Counted from the first letter of the stretch, positions 1 to 12,113 are shown. The stretch: DNA of 64,000 nucleotides from Lucifuga dentata (GCA_014773175.1 VXCM01000282.1:984519-1048518), one strand, 5' to 3'. Translations and numbers: made by a program. Notes: generated by a model not told the origin, from the sequence alone.

Positions 1-115
1 CCGCCCATGATTAACGGTCAATCAACAAGAGCCAGAACTATTTCTGAATATTATAAAAGCCTCCATAGTATGACTTACTTCATGACCCTGCTTAATTTTC
101 ACCATCTCCTTTCAG

Positions 116-262
116 ATAATGAGTCCTACACGCATGAAAAACTTGTGGACATAGTGGAGCATGAAATGCAAAAGAAATTCAAATCCATATGGCTGCAGAG
201 ACCTGAAAGATGGACTTTTTTAGGCTCCATGTTCTTTTGCTGTACGGTGTTCACAACAGTTG
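116..262 (+). CDS. kcnk18: kcnk18 internal exon with pore loop 1
   Basis: 147 bp exon. The acceptor follows a pyrimidine tract (TCTCCTTTCAG, ending at 115) and the donor is GTAAGT at 263. It is entered in phase 1 and ends after one base of the filter glycine codon. It encodes an extracellular cap segment (NESYTHEKLVDIVEHEMQ), then the pore helix with FFCCTVFTTVG. An in-frame reading runs upstream through the intron to 7, but the splice acceptor and family alignment put the exon edge at 116. Confidence 0.9.
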
Positions 263-3200
263 GTAAGTCAACATCAAAAATAACCATACTGCTAGTTTAT
301 GAATAATCAATGAGTTAGTACTCACATCATAAAAGGTCTTACATAATTTATGTCTTCATTTAAGGTATGTCAGCATGTCAGTTGTTCATACAGATGGCAA
401 TTTCGACACCCAAGATCGATACGTTTCGAAGCCGTTCGAAAGTTCCAGTTTTGAAGCGGGGTCTACGACACTGTCACGAAACATCAGTCACGTGACCACC
501 ATGTCAGCTTTCCAACGTTTTAGAGTTGCAGTTAAGGTTTCTGCCAGCAAGCTGTGCACAACTAATGTTTCGAAACGCTTCGAAACAATGTGTGTTTGAA
601 ATGTATCGAAACTGTTTTGAAGATTTGAAATTGCCATCCCTACAGTATGTTCAAGACATTAAAGCGGAGCGGTGGAAAAACATTAACGTAAATCAGAAAG
701 GGCCACCGAAACAACCAATAGAATTCACGTTTTCTCGTCTCCCCCCGGAAGTATTTTTCCCGGAAGTAGGCTAAAAGTATATATTGTACAAAATTAGACA
801 TTTCTATTGAATATGTTTGTATATATAGATATGTAGAAATTTTGTTACATTTTACTCAGCATTTGCTTCTCAACGGTAGACGTTTAAGTGCCTTAAATGT
901 TTAAACATCGCATTTAATAAATGGCTTTGCTAAATTTTACGTTGGTAGCTAATCTGTGATTTAAACGTGAAGTAGCCTAGGTAAATACCAATGTGTATGG
1001 CATTTTACATAGATTTTTAAAATACTAAAATTTGAGTATGTCAATGCTGTCCGAAATTTTCATATTTCATATTTCTGTTTAGTAATACATTAAAAAAATA
1101 TTATAGTTAATGTTTTGAAATAGGCAATTTGTCAGCTGACAGTATTCTCAATATCCATAACATATTGCAGTCTTCTTGTTTGCCAGATCACCAACTCCAT
1201 TGTTTAACGTGATTGTCAATAGGTGAAAACAAAATCTCTTCAAGTATTGTGAATTGGCAATTACAGAAAATTCCTCAGTTTGATTTGTTACAATTTGTAG
1301 GTTATGATGGTTTGATGTCCCATGTACAAATATTTGTTGATAAGGATGTGAACATAGTTGATGTTTTAATTTGACATTTTCGAATTTTCACTTTTCTAAA
1401 CTATCATGGACATACTTTACATGAGTGCAATGTAGTAAGATAATAATTGTGAAAAAACCCATATTTAAAAAAAAAAAATTCTAGATCCATGTAACATGAC
1501 TTTCTCGGCTGTGAAGCAATTCCAACCCTCACATTTCTCCATTATTCATATTGTTACCTGAAAGACACAAAGCATTAGCAAATAGGCAACATTTGTTAAC
1601 ACTTTATATAAGCTTTTAAATCACATAAGCACAGTTTAAAATGGACAACCATACTCCTCTCCAAATATTACTTGGCAAATAAGTATGTTAAAAAAAAAAG
1701 TATTTCATGNCAACCATACTCCTCTCCAAATATTACTTGGCAAATAAGTATGTTAAAAAAAAAAGTATTTCATGTTAAGTTAATAACTATCATGTGCTAA
1801 AGAGGTTAGCCTATCCTATTAGCCAGTTATACCACCATATGAGACTTATGTAATTACGTAACACAAGCCAAGAGATGTACAGAAATGAAAAAGACTTAAA
1901 CACCCATATTTATTGTATTGCTACTCAATAGCCATGTCTGATTCATTAGCAATATCCACCATAATCAGGGCTACCTAAAAAGGCTTTGACATTCATCAGC
2001 TGTAGCTAAATTGGTACGTCATGTTTTCTCCTTGTTTTACTGCCTCCCACGAGGAGACTACTTTGACCGAGACATTGAAATGTATGTGAGTGTTATCAGG
2101 CGAAACATTGACGTTTAAGGTGGGTGTATCACCTGAACATTGGATTTTGAAAAAGATTATGGAAAAAATAACACAAAACCTAAAACATGATTAATATGCA
2201 GGTTATTTATTTAGCTTCAACAGTGATTTTGCATGTTTAATCACCGGTGTGGTCCTTTAAATTTGTAAACTCTAAATTTGGACTTGTTCACTGAAATGTA
2301 ATCTTTTTTTTTTTTTCAGAAAACATAAAAATACTATTATTTTAGTATTTAACCAACTAAACAATTCCAATGACAATGATACTTGTTTTTCCTAATGCTA
2401 ATTTTACTACTTACCTGCTTGGGTATTTTTTTATACATTTCCATTGTGTATGTAATGTTGATGTAAAAAGGAGACTCCCATATCTGCCTCAGTAGGTCCA
2501 TTAGTGTGATAATCACATGAGAAATGCAACCATAATCTTCATCGTCTCTCTGCTGTAATTATGCAGATTTGAAATTTGGTTCTTGCTTTCTCACTGTTTT
2601 AATCCATTCAGTCCATTTAGGGCAATTTGCTGTGATCATTACTATTTCATCCATTAAACTTGTACTCACTTTTGACAGACTAATTGCATCTTGATAATTA
2701 AACTCAGTTGTCAGTGTGGGTTCAGTAAATAATAAGTCTTCACTTCATTGTTACACAAAGGTGACTCATTTAGTTTACAAATAATCAAGCAAAAATAATA
2801 ACAAAAAAAAGACGATTAATATGGTTTTAATTTTTTTTTTCTGTGTAGACCTTGTACTTTGTGGACTCGCTATGGATGATTTGCCTAAAACTAATCAGCT
2901 AAACAAACATTAGCCATATGGTATGTCAACTGCCATTGGGTCGGGGTGTGTCAGAAGTGTCAGCTCTAGCAAATGTGTCATTGCCTGCAATAAATGATGC
3001 TGTGCCCTTTTGCAGTTATGTATTAACAAAAATCAATAACTACAATACTACAACACCAGCTGTCTGACTGGATTTTCTGCTTTCATCTTACGTAAGGTAT
3101 AATTCCTGTACAGTTTTTCCAGTCAATTGAAGACTACTTAAATCATGGTTTTGGTTTACATCCTTTGCTCATGCTGACAGAGCAGTTAAGTACAATTATA

Positions 3201-4682
3201 ATGGGATGCTCTCAGAGTCTGTGCTTTATGGATATCTTTAACTTTCCCATCAGATTCACCACAACTCCTGCTGGAATCACAGGATACTTAAAGCCTCTGT
3301 GGGTACACCCTTTGCCATGAGGGGCAATGCCCAACAGGGACCATGTAGATGTTGGTACAAACCGCTGGACTCAAATAAAGGCCTTAAGTATCTAATCATC
3401 ACCTTTTAAACTTGGGAGGATTATTACCTAGCCATTTGGTAGACAAATGACGAGGACTCAGTACAGTTATTTTCTATCAGAAGTCTTCCTCCCCTTTGGT
3501 CTTCTTACTTGTGGATTGGTGCACTTTGGTGTTAATGACTCTCAGCTCCTGGGATGTATTGATGTTACCAAGCTGTGAAACGGATTGCTATTTCTTCTGG
3601 GTCTCAGTCTGTAACAAACAGTCAGCTATGTGTATATGCTGCCAGGGCATCTGGTTATGCTCATAATAATATTGTATTTCACATGTGACGCCTCTGGAAC
3701 TTTTGTCTGGATGTGGATTTAAACCAGTAGCACTTCGACTGAATGTAGAGGGGGCATGACAGTCATTAGTTGCTAAATTTGCACATCTCAAAAAAGTTAA
3801 ATGGAACCCAGTTTGAACACGTAGAACCCTAAATAATGTTTAATACTTCCTCTTCACACCTTTTACCAAAAAACAAAGATGACCTTATTACCCAGCTGTT
3901 TCAGAAAACTTCACCCAATCCAGTGGGGTTTCTCAGTATGATTGCTAATAATGTTGAAAGTTAAAAAAAAATCAGATTTAATAATAGACAAAAACTGTAG
4001 AAATACTGTCAGACTAAAAGGTTGAACCTACTCATTCTCCATTACACATAGGGTTTATTATTTTTGTTTTTTTATTTCTCAGAATAAAATATGATTTTTT
4101 TTTCTGTTTGCCTTGAATGAAAAAAAGTATGCTAAGGGGAAAAAAAAAACAATAATAGAAACAAAATTGTGAATCAGATTATAAAAATAGCATGTGCATT
4201 ACAAATATTCCCTAGCTTAACTGTGTTTTTCCTCTTATCTCAAATAACTGGTGGATAACTGGCAGCTCATTCATATGTTCTCTTCATTTTCGTCTTCACT
4301 TTACATTAGTGGATCACTTTGCATTAGCGATCAGTGAGGTCCGCGCTGCCACATGACCTAATTTACTGTTAACTGTGGTGGAAAATGTTTTCCTGCAGCA
4401 GGAAACTCAACAACTTTTAGATGCATGGGGAAAAATCTGGGTGGAAGTTAGTGAAAAGGTTTCAGTTTTTTTAAATTAAAAACAATTTTTTTTGTTGAAA
4501 ATTGACACACAACCCCCAAAACAAACAAACAAACAAACAAACAAAAAACTCAGCAACAACAAGGAGACTAAATCACATACCACAATACAACGTGTATAGA
4601 AAAGGTTATGAAATGTCCAAAATAAAAAGGGTTCATCCACAGAGTGCAATGTACTCTGTAAACTGCTTGTGGTAATCTGTGC

Positions 4683-4717
<35 letters not shown>

Positions 4718-7700
4718 CTTATGTAAAAATGGAAATTATGGCTTGATAGTGTTGCTAAAAGAAAGTCAAGTCAAGTCTAGTTTATTTGTATAGCAATGTC
4801 ACATACAATGTCTCAAAGGGCTTTACACATTTACGATTCCCGACCCAGCCCAAGAAGAAGAAGATGCAGAAAAACTCCCTTAAATAAACATACTTATTAT
4901 ATTAGGAAAAATGGAAGAAGCCTCAGGAAAGGCAATTCCAAGAAAGGTCAGGGAGTCACCAAAATAATTAGTAATCATTATCTTGGGACTGTGAATATGG
5001 ACAGAAAATTTCATGGTGATCAGATCATTAGTTATTAATATATCTTGTCATAAGGGATAACTTCTAGCTAATGGTGGCACTACAGGAAAGGTTAGTAGCT
5101 CTACAAAGAAGTATTTATCCTCTGGGGATCATGAATGTCCGTACCAGATTTCCTGGCAAACATATATTCTTATCTATGGGCATGTTAGTGTTACCATTTC
5201 CCATTTCTACCAATACTGAATGGTATAGGCTTGTGTCTCAAATCTTATGGGCGTTGTTTTTNTTTTTTTTTTTTTTTTGTTTTGTTTTTTTTTTGTAGCT
5301 GGTGTGTCTCATTAACAGCAGGCAGCTGTTGCTGGAGGATTGGAATAGCTGTGAACTGACAGGCTGTTCTCTTTATGTTGTCCCTGTGAGGGCTAGTGCT
5401 GCCTTCACTGTGTGTCAGAAGAAAATAAATAAGAACAAGGTATAGCTTTGTAATATGAGTTTAAACACTTAAATTGGACAGCAAAATACTGGCAACATTG
5501 AGGTGGACATAATGCAGTATTTGTTCATCTGAACTGAAGATACCAGTGGCTGAAATTAAAACAATTATTTGAACCCCATTTAAATGTATTCTTGTCTGAG
5601 TGGAAAAGTCGCTAAACTCCCTTACGCACCACAGGAACTTTATCAGGAACTCAGGAGCTTTTCTTTGCACAAAGGAACCACGGCCAATTTTTGTACCAGA
5701 CTTGTAGTTACTTAATCATGTTTTAGCTCATGCTCTAGGGAAGATACTCTCCGATGGTTCAGGAACTTCTGGGTGGAGCTTACATGACCAAACATACAAG
5801 CTTTCCCAGGCAGAAAACTGCCATTTTAAATACTCATATTCAGCTTGTTTTTATATACATCAAAATAGAACAGTTTCAAGACTTTGAAGAAGATGGGAAA
5901 TTTTCATCAATATATGGATATCCTACTTTTTGCTGACCTGCATTGTCATGCTAAAGCCCAAGGAGTGAGTTGTCTATCTATACAGAGCTGGACAAGATTG
6001 AAATGTAATTTGCTCTGGATATTCATGGTCCCCAGATGATGAATCCTAATGTATTTAGGGACCTCCTAACCTTTCCTTTAGTGCCTCTGTGAGCTCAGGA
6101 TCTTCAATTGTACACAAAAAAAATCTCAGTATATCAATGTTAACATGTAAAGGGTATATTGCCCAAGAATTTACTGAGTACACTGATATTCCCAATAATG
6201 AACCCTTTCAGTTTTGCACACTTAATTAGCACCACCCTCAGGCTGACATCGCAACTTTGCACATAAAATGCTGAATCTCGTAGTCTAATAGATTACTGTG
6301 GAATTTGATAAAGACATATTCGCTCCCAAATGAATTAAACCTTTTGAATTCCAACACCCCATAACCTCACCTCTACCACCATCCTCAGGACAAACTTTGG
6401 ATTTTAACCCCACTACCAATGAAGCTTTAAGAATAGCAAAATCAGTAGTGTGTTGTTTGTTCTGTTTTATATCAGAACAAGTAAATATCTATTTTGACTA
6501 AAATGTCATCTCAAATCTTATCATAAAACAAATATCTAAAGATGCCTAAGGTGTCCGTCCAGTAGTTGTCCAGTAGTCCAGTCATTAAATTTCCACTGTG
6601 GTTCTTTTTTACTTATTGGTAATCACTTAATTTTTCCCTGATTGGTTTATGCCATTCTGGAAATAAACTATTTACTTGCACACTCCATTGTTGCAGTATT
6701 CCTCACGGAAAACAGTATTCTTTCTTTTATATTGACATGGATGGATGTGTAATAGCCTTGTCAGGACATATTAAGTCTGTTACTGTCTGATACATGATAA
6801 GAAGTGGTTAAAGGAAGTCAGTTGACAGCTAATGGCTAATGGCTTTGCACCAACAGGAAGCCCACAAATCACTGACGGAAAAGTTCTCAGAGAAGCTTTC
6901 TATACATCACCATAAAAAGCTTTTTAGAGCTTCTTACAGTCACATCCTAAGTGTATTATTTTTATACTTATGAACTTAATCTGTTTCTCTAAAACCAATA
7001 ATAATGTGGGTTTAAGATAAGAATAAAGACTTGAAATGTCTTTAAATAAACTAGTGCAGTGCCCATTTCAAAACGGGCCAGACTTTATGATGTATGCTGC
7101 AGCCTGCCATAATTTTGTTCTGCGTGTCCTCGTGAGCTAGCTTTGTTTGCTGTAATGGACCCGGAGCATGCTGCCACACCCAGAGTGTATCCTACCAAGT
7201 GGACTACTTTTTTCCGGCACAGCTCAATTTCGAGAACCGCTCATCCAAACAACTACACACGTGACACTGCATGTCCTTGGGTCCTGAGCAATGAACCTGC
7301 CGAATTTCAACTTCATACAGTGCANCACGTGACACTGCATGTCCTTGGGTCCTGAGCAATGAACCTGCCGAATTTCAACTTCATACAGTGCAGGTTCTAG
7401 AGATATTGGTGCCACAGAAAGGGAGTTCTGCCTTTACAGTTAGATAATGTAAAGTTTTCATCTGGGAAATAGTTGTGAGAAATCATCGGTGGACTCTAGA
7501 ATGATCTACAGCCAATATTTTACCATCTTGCCTGTCAGTGTTCACAATATATTGATATCATTACAAAATAAAAATGTATAAGCATAATAGCAATCATCAT
7601 AAGCTTCATGCTCAAACCTCCTGATCAAGGTGGGCAAAGCAATCACTGCATTATATGGAAGTACACTGACTTGCCACCTGAGGCTGATCACTATTGCTCA

Positions 7701-8705
7701 CGGTACAGCATGACACAGGCAGCCAAGCTGTATGGAAAAGTATGTTAGGGAAGGTAGATGTTTTAGGCCTCATTAGATATAGATTTTTTAAGAAGCAAAA
7801 TTATTTTTGATGTAATGTATATGCAGTTTTATAGTACTAAAGTGTATAATTTCTTTATTGTGGTTGCAGGGTATGGGGAGCTCTATCCAGTTACCTTACC
7901 TGGTAAGGTGGTGTGTGTCTTGTATGCCATGGTAGGCATCCCTCTTATGCTTCTGGTCATCCTGGATTTCGGAGACCTCATGGCAGTGATGCTCTCCAGG
8001 GCGTATCTCCACTTTCACAACTTTTGCAAAGTCCTCTGCTCCCGTAAATGGTCACCCAGAAAGGCTCAGCAGAAGGCAGAGAGCCCAATCCCCCGGACCC
8101 TGGAGGACGGTACCTTTGTTTTCAGCCATGATGTTGTGGTCTGCAAACCCATTGACATCCGGCAGGTGCTGCAGAGCCAGGCAGATGTCAAGAAGAAGTC
8201 AGTCCAGCTACAAAACAACAAAGAGATCTTTGAGAAGATTCTGGTCAGGGAGAATTTCCTCAGAAAGAGCCCTCTGCTCAGGAGCCTCTCCTGCCCAGAG
8301 TTAGACCGTATGCCCCCACCACCCAAAGGATACCCCATATGGGACTTTACAGGGTTAGGAGATGGTATGGAAATGCTGGACGTGCCCTTTGTGCTGATTC
8401 TTTTTGTGGTGTTTGCCTACATTTTCTTGGGCGGCTTGATTCTGCCACTGTGGGAAACAGAATTTAAGGGCTTTGACCCCTACTACTTCTGTTTCATCAC
8501 ACTCACTACCATCGGCTTTGGCGATATTGTACCCAATCATCCTAACTATTTCATGATTACCTCACTTTTCATCATCATGGGCATGGCTATCATGTCAATG
8601 GCCTTTAAGCTGGGCCAATCACGCATTGTCAGCTGCTACCGTCAGTGCATTCTGTTTATCGGCAGGGAAAACATGGAGATTTTGGAAAATGAAGAGAACG
8701 AATAA
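116..8705 (+). CDS. kcnk18: kcnk18, TRESK two-pore-domain K+ channel (5' partial, exons 116-262 and 7870-8705)
   Basis: Background potassium channel of the plasma membrane; in mammals it sets the resting potential of sensory neurons and is activated by calcineurin. Two exons are in view and join to 326 residues plus stop; mammalian TRESK is about 384, so the missing N-terminus and TM1 lie left of the window. Seen in order: pore helix and first filter TTVGYG (split by the intron), TM2 (about 7900-8000), a long cytoplasmic loop (8040-8370), TM3, second filter TTIGFGD (about 8504-8524), TM4 and a short acidic tail ending NEENE. The long TM2-TM3 loop and short C-terminus are the TRESK signature. 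A 14-3-3 consensus RSLSCP is kept at 8280-8297, matching mammalian RSNSCP. The calcineurin PxIxIT site is not obvious; KPIDIR in the loop is the nearest match. The neighbour slc18a2 supports orthology with human KCNK18. Confidence 0.95.
389..645. mobile_element. hAT-like miniature inverted-repeat element
   Basis: About 255 bp bounded by inverted termini: the left end reads TACAGATGGCAATTTC from 389, and the reverse complement of the right end reads TAGGGATGGCAATTTC. The interior is unusually rich in TTCGAA and TCGAAA words. The flanks GTTGTTCA and TATGTTCA match at 6 of 8 positions, which could be a worn 8 bp target duplication as expected of hAT. There is no transposase. Short open frames inside are products of the repeat. 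Confidence 0.6.
1646..1774. repeat. 64 bp direct duplication around a single N (probable assembly artefact)
   Basis: 1646-1709 and 1711-1774 are identical and separated only by N at 1710. This is the pattern of two contig ends that overlap but were joined without being merged. The true sequence probably has one copy. Confidence 0.9.
2095..2260 (+). mobile_element. Partial copy of the window's TIR element family
   Basis: Shares with the other copies the stretch GAAACATTGACGTTTAAGG, then GTGGGTGTATCACCTGAACA, and the terminal GTGGTCCTTTAAA. Only the right half is present, and the central part is diverged. Confidence 0.65.
4684..4716. repeat. (TA)n microsatellite
   Basis: About 16 uninterrupted TA units in the kcnk18 intron. 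Confidence 0.95.
4763..5165 (+). repeat. Teleost retroelement-type tail with two diverged modules
   Basis: Opens with AAGTC repeats, then TTTATTTGTATAGC and GGGCTTTACAC, a tail common in fish genomes. Two related modules follow: AGGTCAGGGAGTCACCAAAA with GGGACTGTGAATATGGACAG (about 4935-5030), then TGGTGGCACTACAGGAAAGG with GGGGATCATGAATGTCCGTA (about 5070-5165). I infer a dispersed repeat; the family name is not certain. Confidence 0.55.
6010..6320 (-). repeat. Inverse copy of the 4935-5165 repeat module
   Basis: On the + strand it reads TTCATGGTCCCCAGATGATG, then ATTTAGGGACCTCC and CCTTTAGTGCCTCTGTGAG, which is the reverse complement of the module near 5070-5165. It continues through AATTAGCACCACCCTCAGG. 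Old and diverged. Confidence 0.5.
7050..7420. repeat. Worn dispersed repeat carrying a 67 bp duplicated join
   Basis: 7258-7324 and 7326-7392 are identical around N at 7325, a probable unmerged contig overlap. The surrounding sequence (AGTGCAGTGCCCATTTC, AAACGGGCC, GGTTCTAGAGATATTG) resembles degraded fish transposon remnants, but I cannot name a family. Open frames crossing it exist only because of the duplication. Confidence 0.6.
7870..8705 (+). CDS. kcnk18: kcnk18 last coding exon
   Basis: 836 bp exon, acceptor TTGCAG ending at 7869, stop TAA at 8703-8705. Its first two bases complete the filter glycine, followed by YGELYPVTLPGK. It encodes TM2, the regulatory loop, TM3, pore 2 and TM4. 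The open frame reaches back to 7815 only by chance; the ATG there lies in the intron. Confidence 0.93.
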
Positions 8706-9200
8706 GTCCATGTTTAAGAATCACAAAGGCTCCTCACTTCTGTGGGTTTAAAACGGATTCCAGGATAGGAGGCAGTGGAAACGTGAGCAGAACCTTCTTC
8801 ACACATCCTCTTTTTTGCATGAGCAAAAAAATAATCATGTGCATGTGCCAAATATGCTTTTTACCCATATGGAGCAGGGTGATGCTCCGAATTATTCTTC
8901 TCAAGAAGAATTAAAAATTTGTTTAAATAGATGTGTTGCCATATCTATTTAAATATCTATTTGATCAAGGTAGGCAAGGTAATCACTGCATTGTATGAAA
9001 GTACACTGACTTACTATTGCTGATCACTATTGCTTACAAATACAGTATGTGTTGTTTTAATGCATTTTGTTTAAAGCACTTTGAATTGCCTCTGTGTTTG
9101 AATTCTATTATATAGATAAATTTGCCTTGCCTTGCCTTGCCTTACCAAGGAATGACTTTTAGTTATTAAAACCTACAGAGGGTGGGCACAATAAAGCTAC
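8706..9200 (+). other. Probable kcnk18 3' UTR with poly(A) signals
   Basis: Follows the stop codon. Poly(A) signals: ATTAAA at 8910-8915 and AATAAA at 9190-9195. Between them lies a retroelement tail (9055-9146). The actual end is not visible from sequence alone. Confidence 0.45.
9055..9146 (+). repeat. Retroelement 3' tail ending in CTTGC repeats
   Basis: TTTAAAGCACTTTGAATTGC, then ATATAGATAAATTTGC and tandem CTTGC units. This is the familiar 3' end of a truncated teleost non-LTR element or SINE. Confidence 0.65.
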
Positions 9201-9284
9201 TTCTGTGTATTTTCAGAGCTCTTCTATGAAAATTAAAAATAAAAAGCCATTCAGCTCTTCTCAGAGGTGAGATATGTTTCTCAG

Positions 9285-9351
9285 AACCCCATTTCATATC
9301 ATGAAATGGGGTTTTGGGAATGTCAAACTCTGCTGCTTGCAAAGTTTGACA
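9285..9351. repeat. Two consecutive hairpins downstream of kcnk18
   Basis: First: arms 9285-9297 and 9301-9313 (AACCCCATTTCAT), perfect 13 bp with a 3 nt loop. Second: arms 9321-9329 and 9343-9351 (TGTCAAACT), perfect 9 bp with a 13 nt loop. They lie about 90 bp past the AATAAA at 9190, so they may be outside the transcript. Confidence 0.85.
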
Positions 9352-10649
9352 TCAGTCAACAGTAAAACATTGCTTTATGATTTTTATATCATATTTAACT
9401 TTTATTTTATGATGGAAATTTATTTACTATTCAATAAAACTGTTTTACTACTCATATGTTTATATATTTCTTTAAACCTTTATAAGATCGGATGCTTTCA
9501 TAAGCACACTTGTGCTAGTTATAGTAATACACTTATTATATGTTAGTGAATCAAACGTGTGCACTTAAAAGGTTTTAAAAGCATTTTTGGTCCTAATAAG
9601 CAGCAAAACAAACAGCAGACTTTATGTTTAACAATCTCCTAAGTTTAAATATGCAGAGGTCAGAAATGATGCAATTTTCACTTTCAACTTTCACCCTCAG
9701 AACAAACACACACGCACATTATAATGCATCAGCCCTGTAACAAATACTGTTTTATAGGTAAGTAAAGTAAGAAAGCATAAAATGTCAACAAAAATGTAGC
9801 TACTGTATATACACGTTTTCTATTTTATTGCAAGCCATGTACTGATTTCCATTGATAGCAAATATGTTGCTGTTATTGTGTCCACCCTGATAAGAATTTG
9901 CCCAGTTTTGTCATGTTTCTGTCCCTTTTGGCGCAACTTTTGACACTACTGCAGTGAAGGATTTGTATGTTTGATAACTTATGAATATTTGTGTGTTATT
10001 TCAAATGCTAAGACAAGAACTGAGTATATAAAGTCTCACATCAACACAAGCTAAGTGTGTGTTGTATTAGAAGCATGAATAATACTGTCAACATGAGTGA
10101 CATGAGTACAAATCTCCTTTACCTGCTTAGTATTTACTTAAATAATCTGCTAACTGAATGCTTCATTGTTTGTGTAGAATCAAAATAAAAACATGAAAAT
10201 TTCACTTTCAAACATCACTGTTTGGGGTATTTACTGCTTGTGTAAAACTGCAAAGCTGCTTGGCTTTCACTAAAGAGCGACATCAGCATGCTGATTAAAA
10301 GGCTGTTTGCTTACTTGGTGCTAGAATACTTTATAAATAACTTGGCATTGCACTGACACTTCCCTTCTGTTACTGAGAGCCTTTGTTTGTCTTAGTGATG
10401 TTTAGCTAAAGCTACTTTCCAAAACTTTAATTAAGGCTCCTCTGCTTTTAGATTTACACCTACAGCCATGGAACTTGTTCATTTGTGTCCATGTGCCTTG
10501 TGATGTTTCAGTTTGAATTATCAGTTTTCTCCAGTTTTTGCAGGTCTTTAGCAAATGTATACTTGATCTCAACAAATCAGCTGGGAACTGACGCTCAGAT
10601 ATGCAGTATAAGTACATTTTCTGTATTGACTCTGTAACAGAATGGGTCC

Positions 10650-10770
10650 AGGTCATTGTTGTACAAGTCACAAGTAAGTCACAAGTCCCAAATCAAGTCT
10701 AAAGTCAATACAGTCAAGCTGCAAATCAAGTAATCTAGTAACGAACAATTTCTAATCAAGGTGACTCTTG
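10650..10770. repeat. Degenerate CAAGT/AAGTC tandem repeat
   Basis: Repeated ACAAGTCACAAGT, AAGTCACAAGTC and AATCAAGTCT words with decay; a simple-repeat type common in fish. Confidence 0.6.
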
Positions 10771-11079
10771 TATGAGAAATCTTAATGCCAAACTTCTTTT
10801 AAGAATCTTGCATTGGTATGGTTTCTTGAGCAAATTGAGAGGACTCTTTGATTTGGCAATTCATTAAGCAGTTCGTACTTTTTTTGTTGGAAAAAGTGAA
10901 AATACTGCTTTTGTAACAAACATTTTAACCTGGTATCAGAATCAGTAAATATAATTATGAAATGGCTGAATGTATAAGTCAAAAAATTTAAAGTTTATTT
11001 GATCTCTGTGTTTATTTGATCCCTGTAACATGTAAACATTTACATGTTTTGCCCAAATGAATGAAAATCATATTTGATG

Positions 11080-11080
<1 letters not shown>

Positions 11081-11111
<31 letters not shown>
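11081..11111. repeat. T homopolymer (about 31 nt)
   Basis: Uninterrupted T tract, possibly the reversed poly(A) of an old retrocopy, though no adjacent body is recognisable. Confidence 0.9.
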
Positions 11112-11117
<6 letters not shown>

Positions 11118-12059
11118 TGAACACTGCAGGTCCCTGAAAAAGTTCCAGCTGGACAAAACATATATGTTGTTTGATTTCATGTAGGCTAAAATAAAAATTT
11201 AAATGTAAATTTGGTTTATTATATTGTATTGTTTGTTTTGTTTGAAAGTTTGTTGGATATGACCATTTTTGCTTTTGTTGGTTGTTTTGACCGTTTCTCT
11301 ATTTCTCATTTGTGTTTGTTGTTGTTTTTGACCATTTTTGTTTTCAGCAACAATTCATTTCATATAACATCACATTGTGACCGCTTGTCTGTAACGTTTT
11401 GAATGAACTACTTGTCTCCAAAGAGATTTGATCCCATGACATTTTGTCCGAAGGTGGTGTGTTTGACCACTCTGCATTTCTTCAGAGCTGATGACAACAT
11501 AGGAGAAGAGAAAACTGAAGAAGGAATCTGTAAACTTTACTTTTCCCTACTTGAATGAATCTACCTATTCCTGATTCCACTAAAATAAACAAAATTCAAA
11601 GTGGAATTTTGCTGTAATTTTGCTGTCATAGATGCATATGTGACTCCACAAGCAAATCATCCATTTTCCATCCGTTTGTCTTACAGATTCAGGTGTGAAA
11701 TAACCTACAACTTGAAGAAGCTCAATTAGTATTGACAGTGAGATTATCTTCCACAGGCCGCAATTTCGAATCTATTTTTGAACTATATGTTGCTCCATGT
11801 AAAATCTTTAAACAAATTTACTTTACTACTGTAATGAATCCCATTATTGTCATAGTTCCATTCAAATAAACTGAAAGTGACTCATATATTTACAGTGTAT
11901 TCCACTCAGCATTTCATGAGTCACTGAGTCATTCTTTTTGTTTACTTTTTATTTGTGATGAAATATTGACAGCTCAACTTGTAAGAAGCAGGTTTTACAT
12001 TAATGTTAATATATGATTTCTGCATTCCTGCATACTGTTTCACTGCAGGTGGATGCAAC

Positions 12060-12062
<3 letters not shown>

Positions 12063-12109
<47 letters not shown>
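12063..12109. repeat. (CT)n microsatellite
   Basis: About 23 CT units. Apparent open frames of Ser-Leu or Arg-Glu repeats here are repeat artefacts. Confidence 0.95.

Positions 12110-12113
<4 letters not shown>

Larger units (their letters stand above)
263..7869 (+). other. kcnk18 intron (7.6 kb)
   Basis: AT-rich intron with GT-AG ends and no coding exon I can support. It holds a hAT-like miniature element (389-645), a partial copy of the window's TIR family (2095-2260), an (TA)n tract (4684-4716), a retroelement tail with repeated modules (4763-5165, inverse copy 6010-6320), a worn repeat (7050-7420) and three single-N joins (1710, 5262, 7325). I see nothing specific in 2300-4680 or 6330-7040. 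Confidence 0.8.

Noticed and set aside
375..774. Two overlapping open frames of 74 and 82 codons
   Set aside because: They lie in or run out of the hAT-like miniature element, resemble no family, and sit inside the kcnk18 intron.
4763..5165. Possible CRISPR-like or tandem gene array suggested by repeated modules
   Set aside because: Only two diverged modules with no regular spacing; the words are those of a dispersed fish retroelement tail.
7143..7415. Small open frames on both strands with internal repeats
   Set aside because: Their repeats come from the 67 bp duplicated join around N at 7325.
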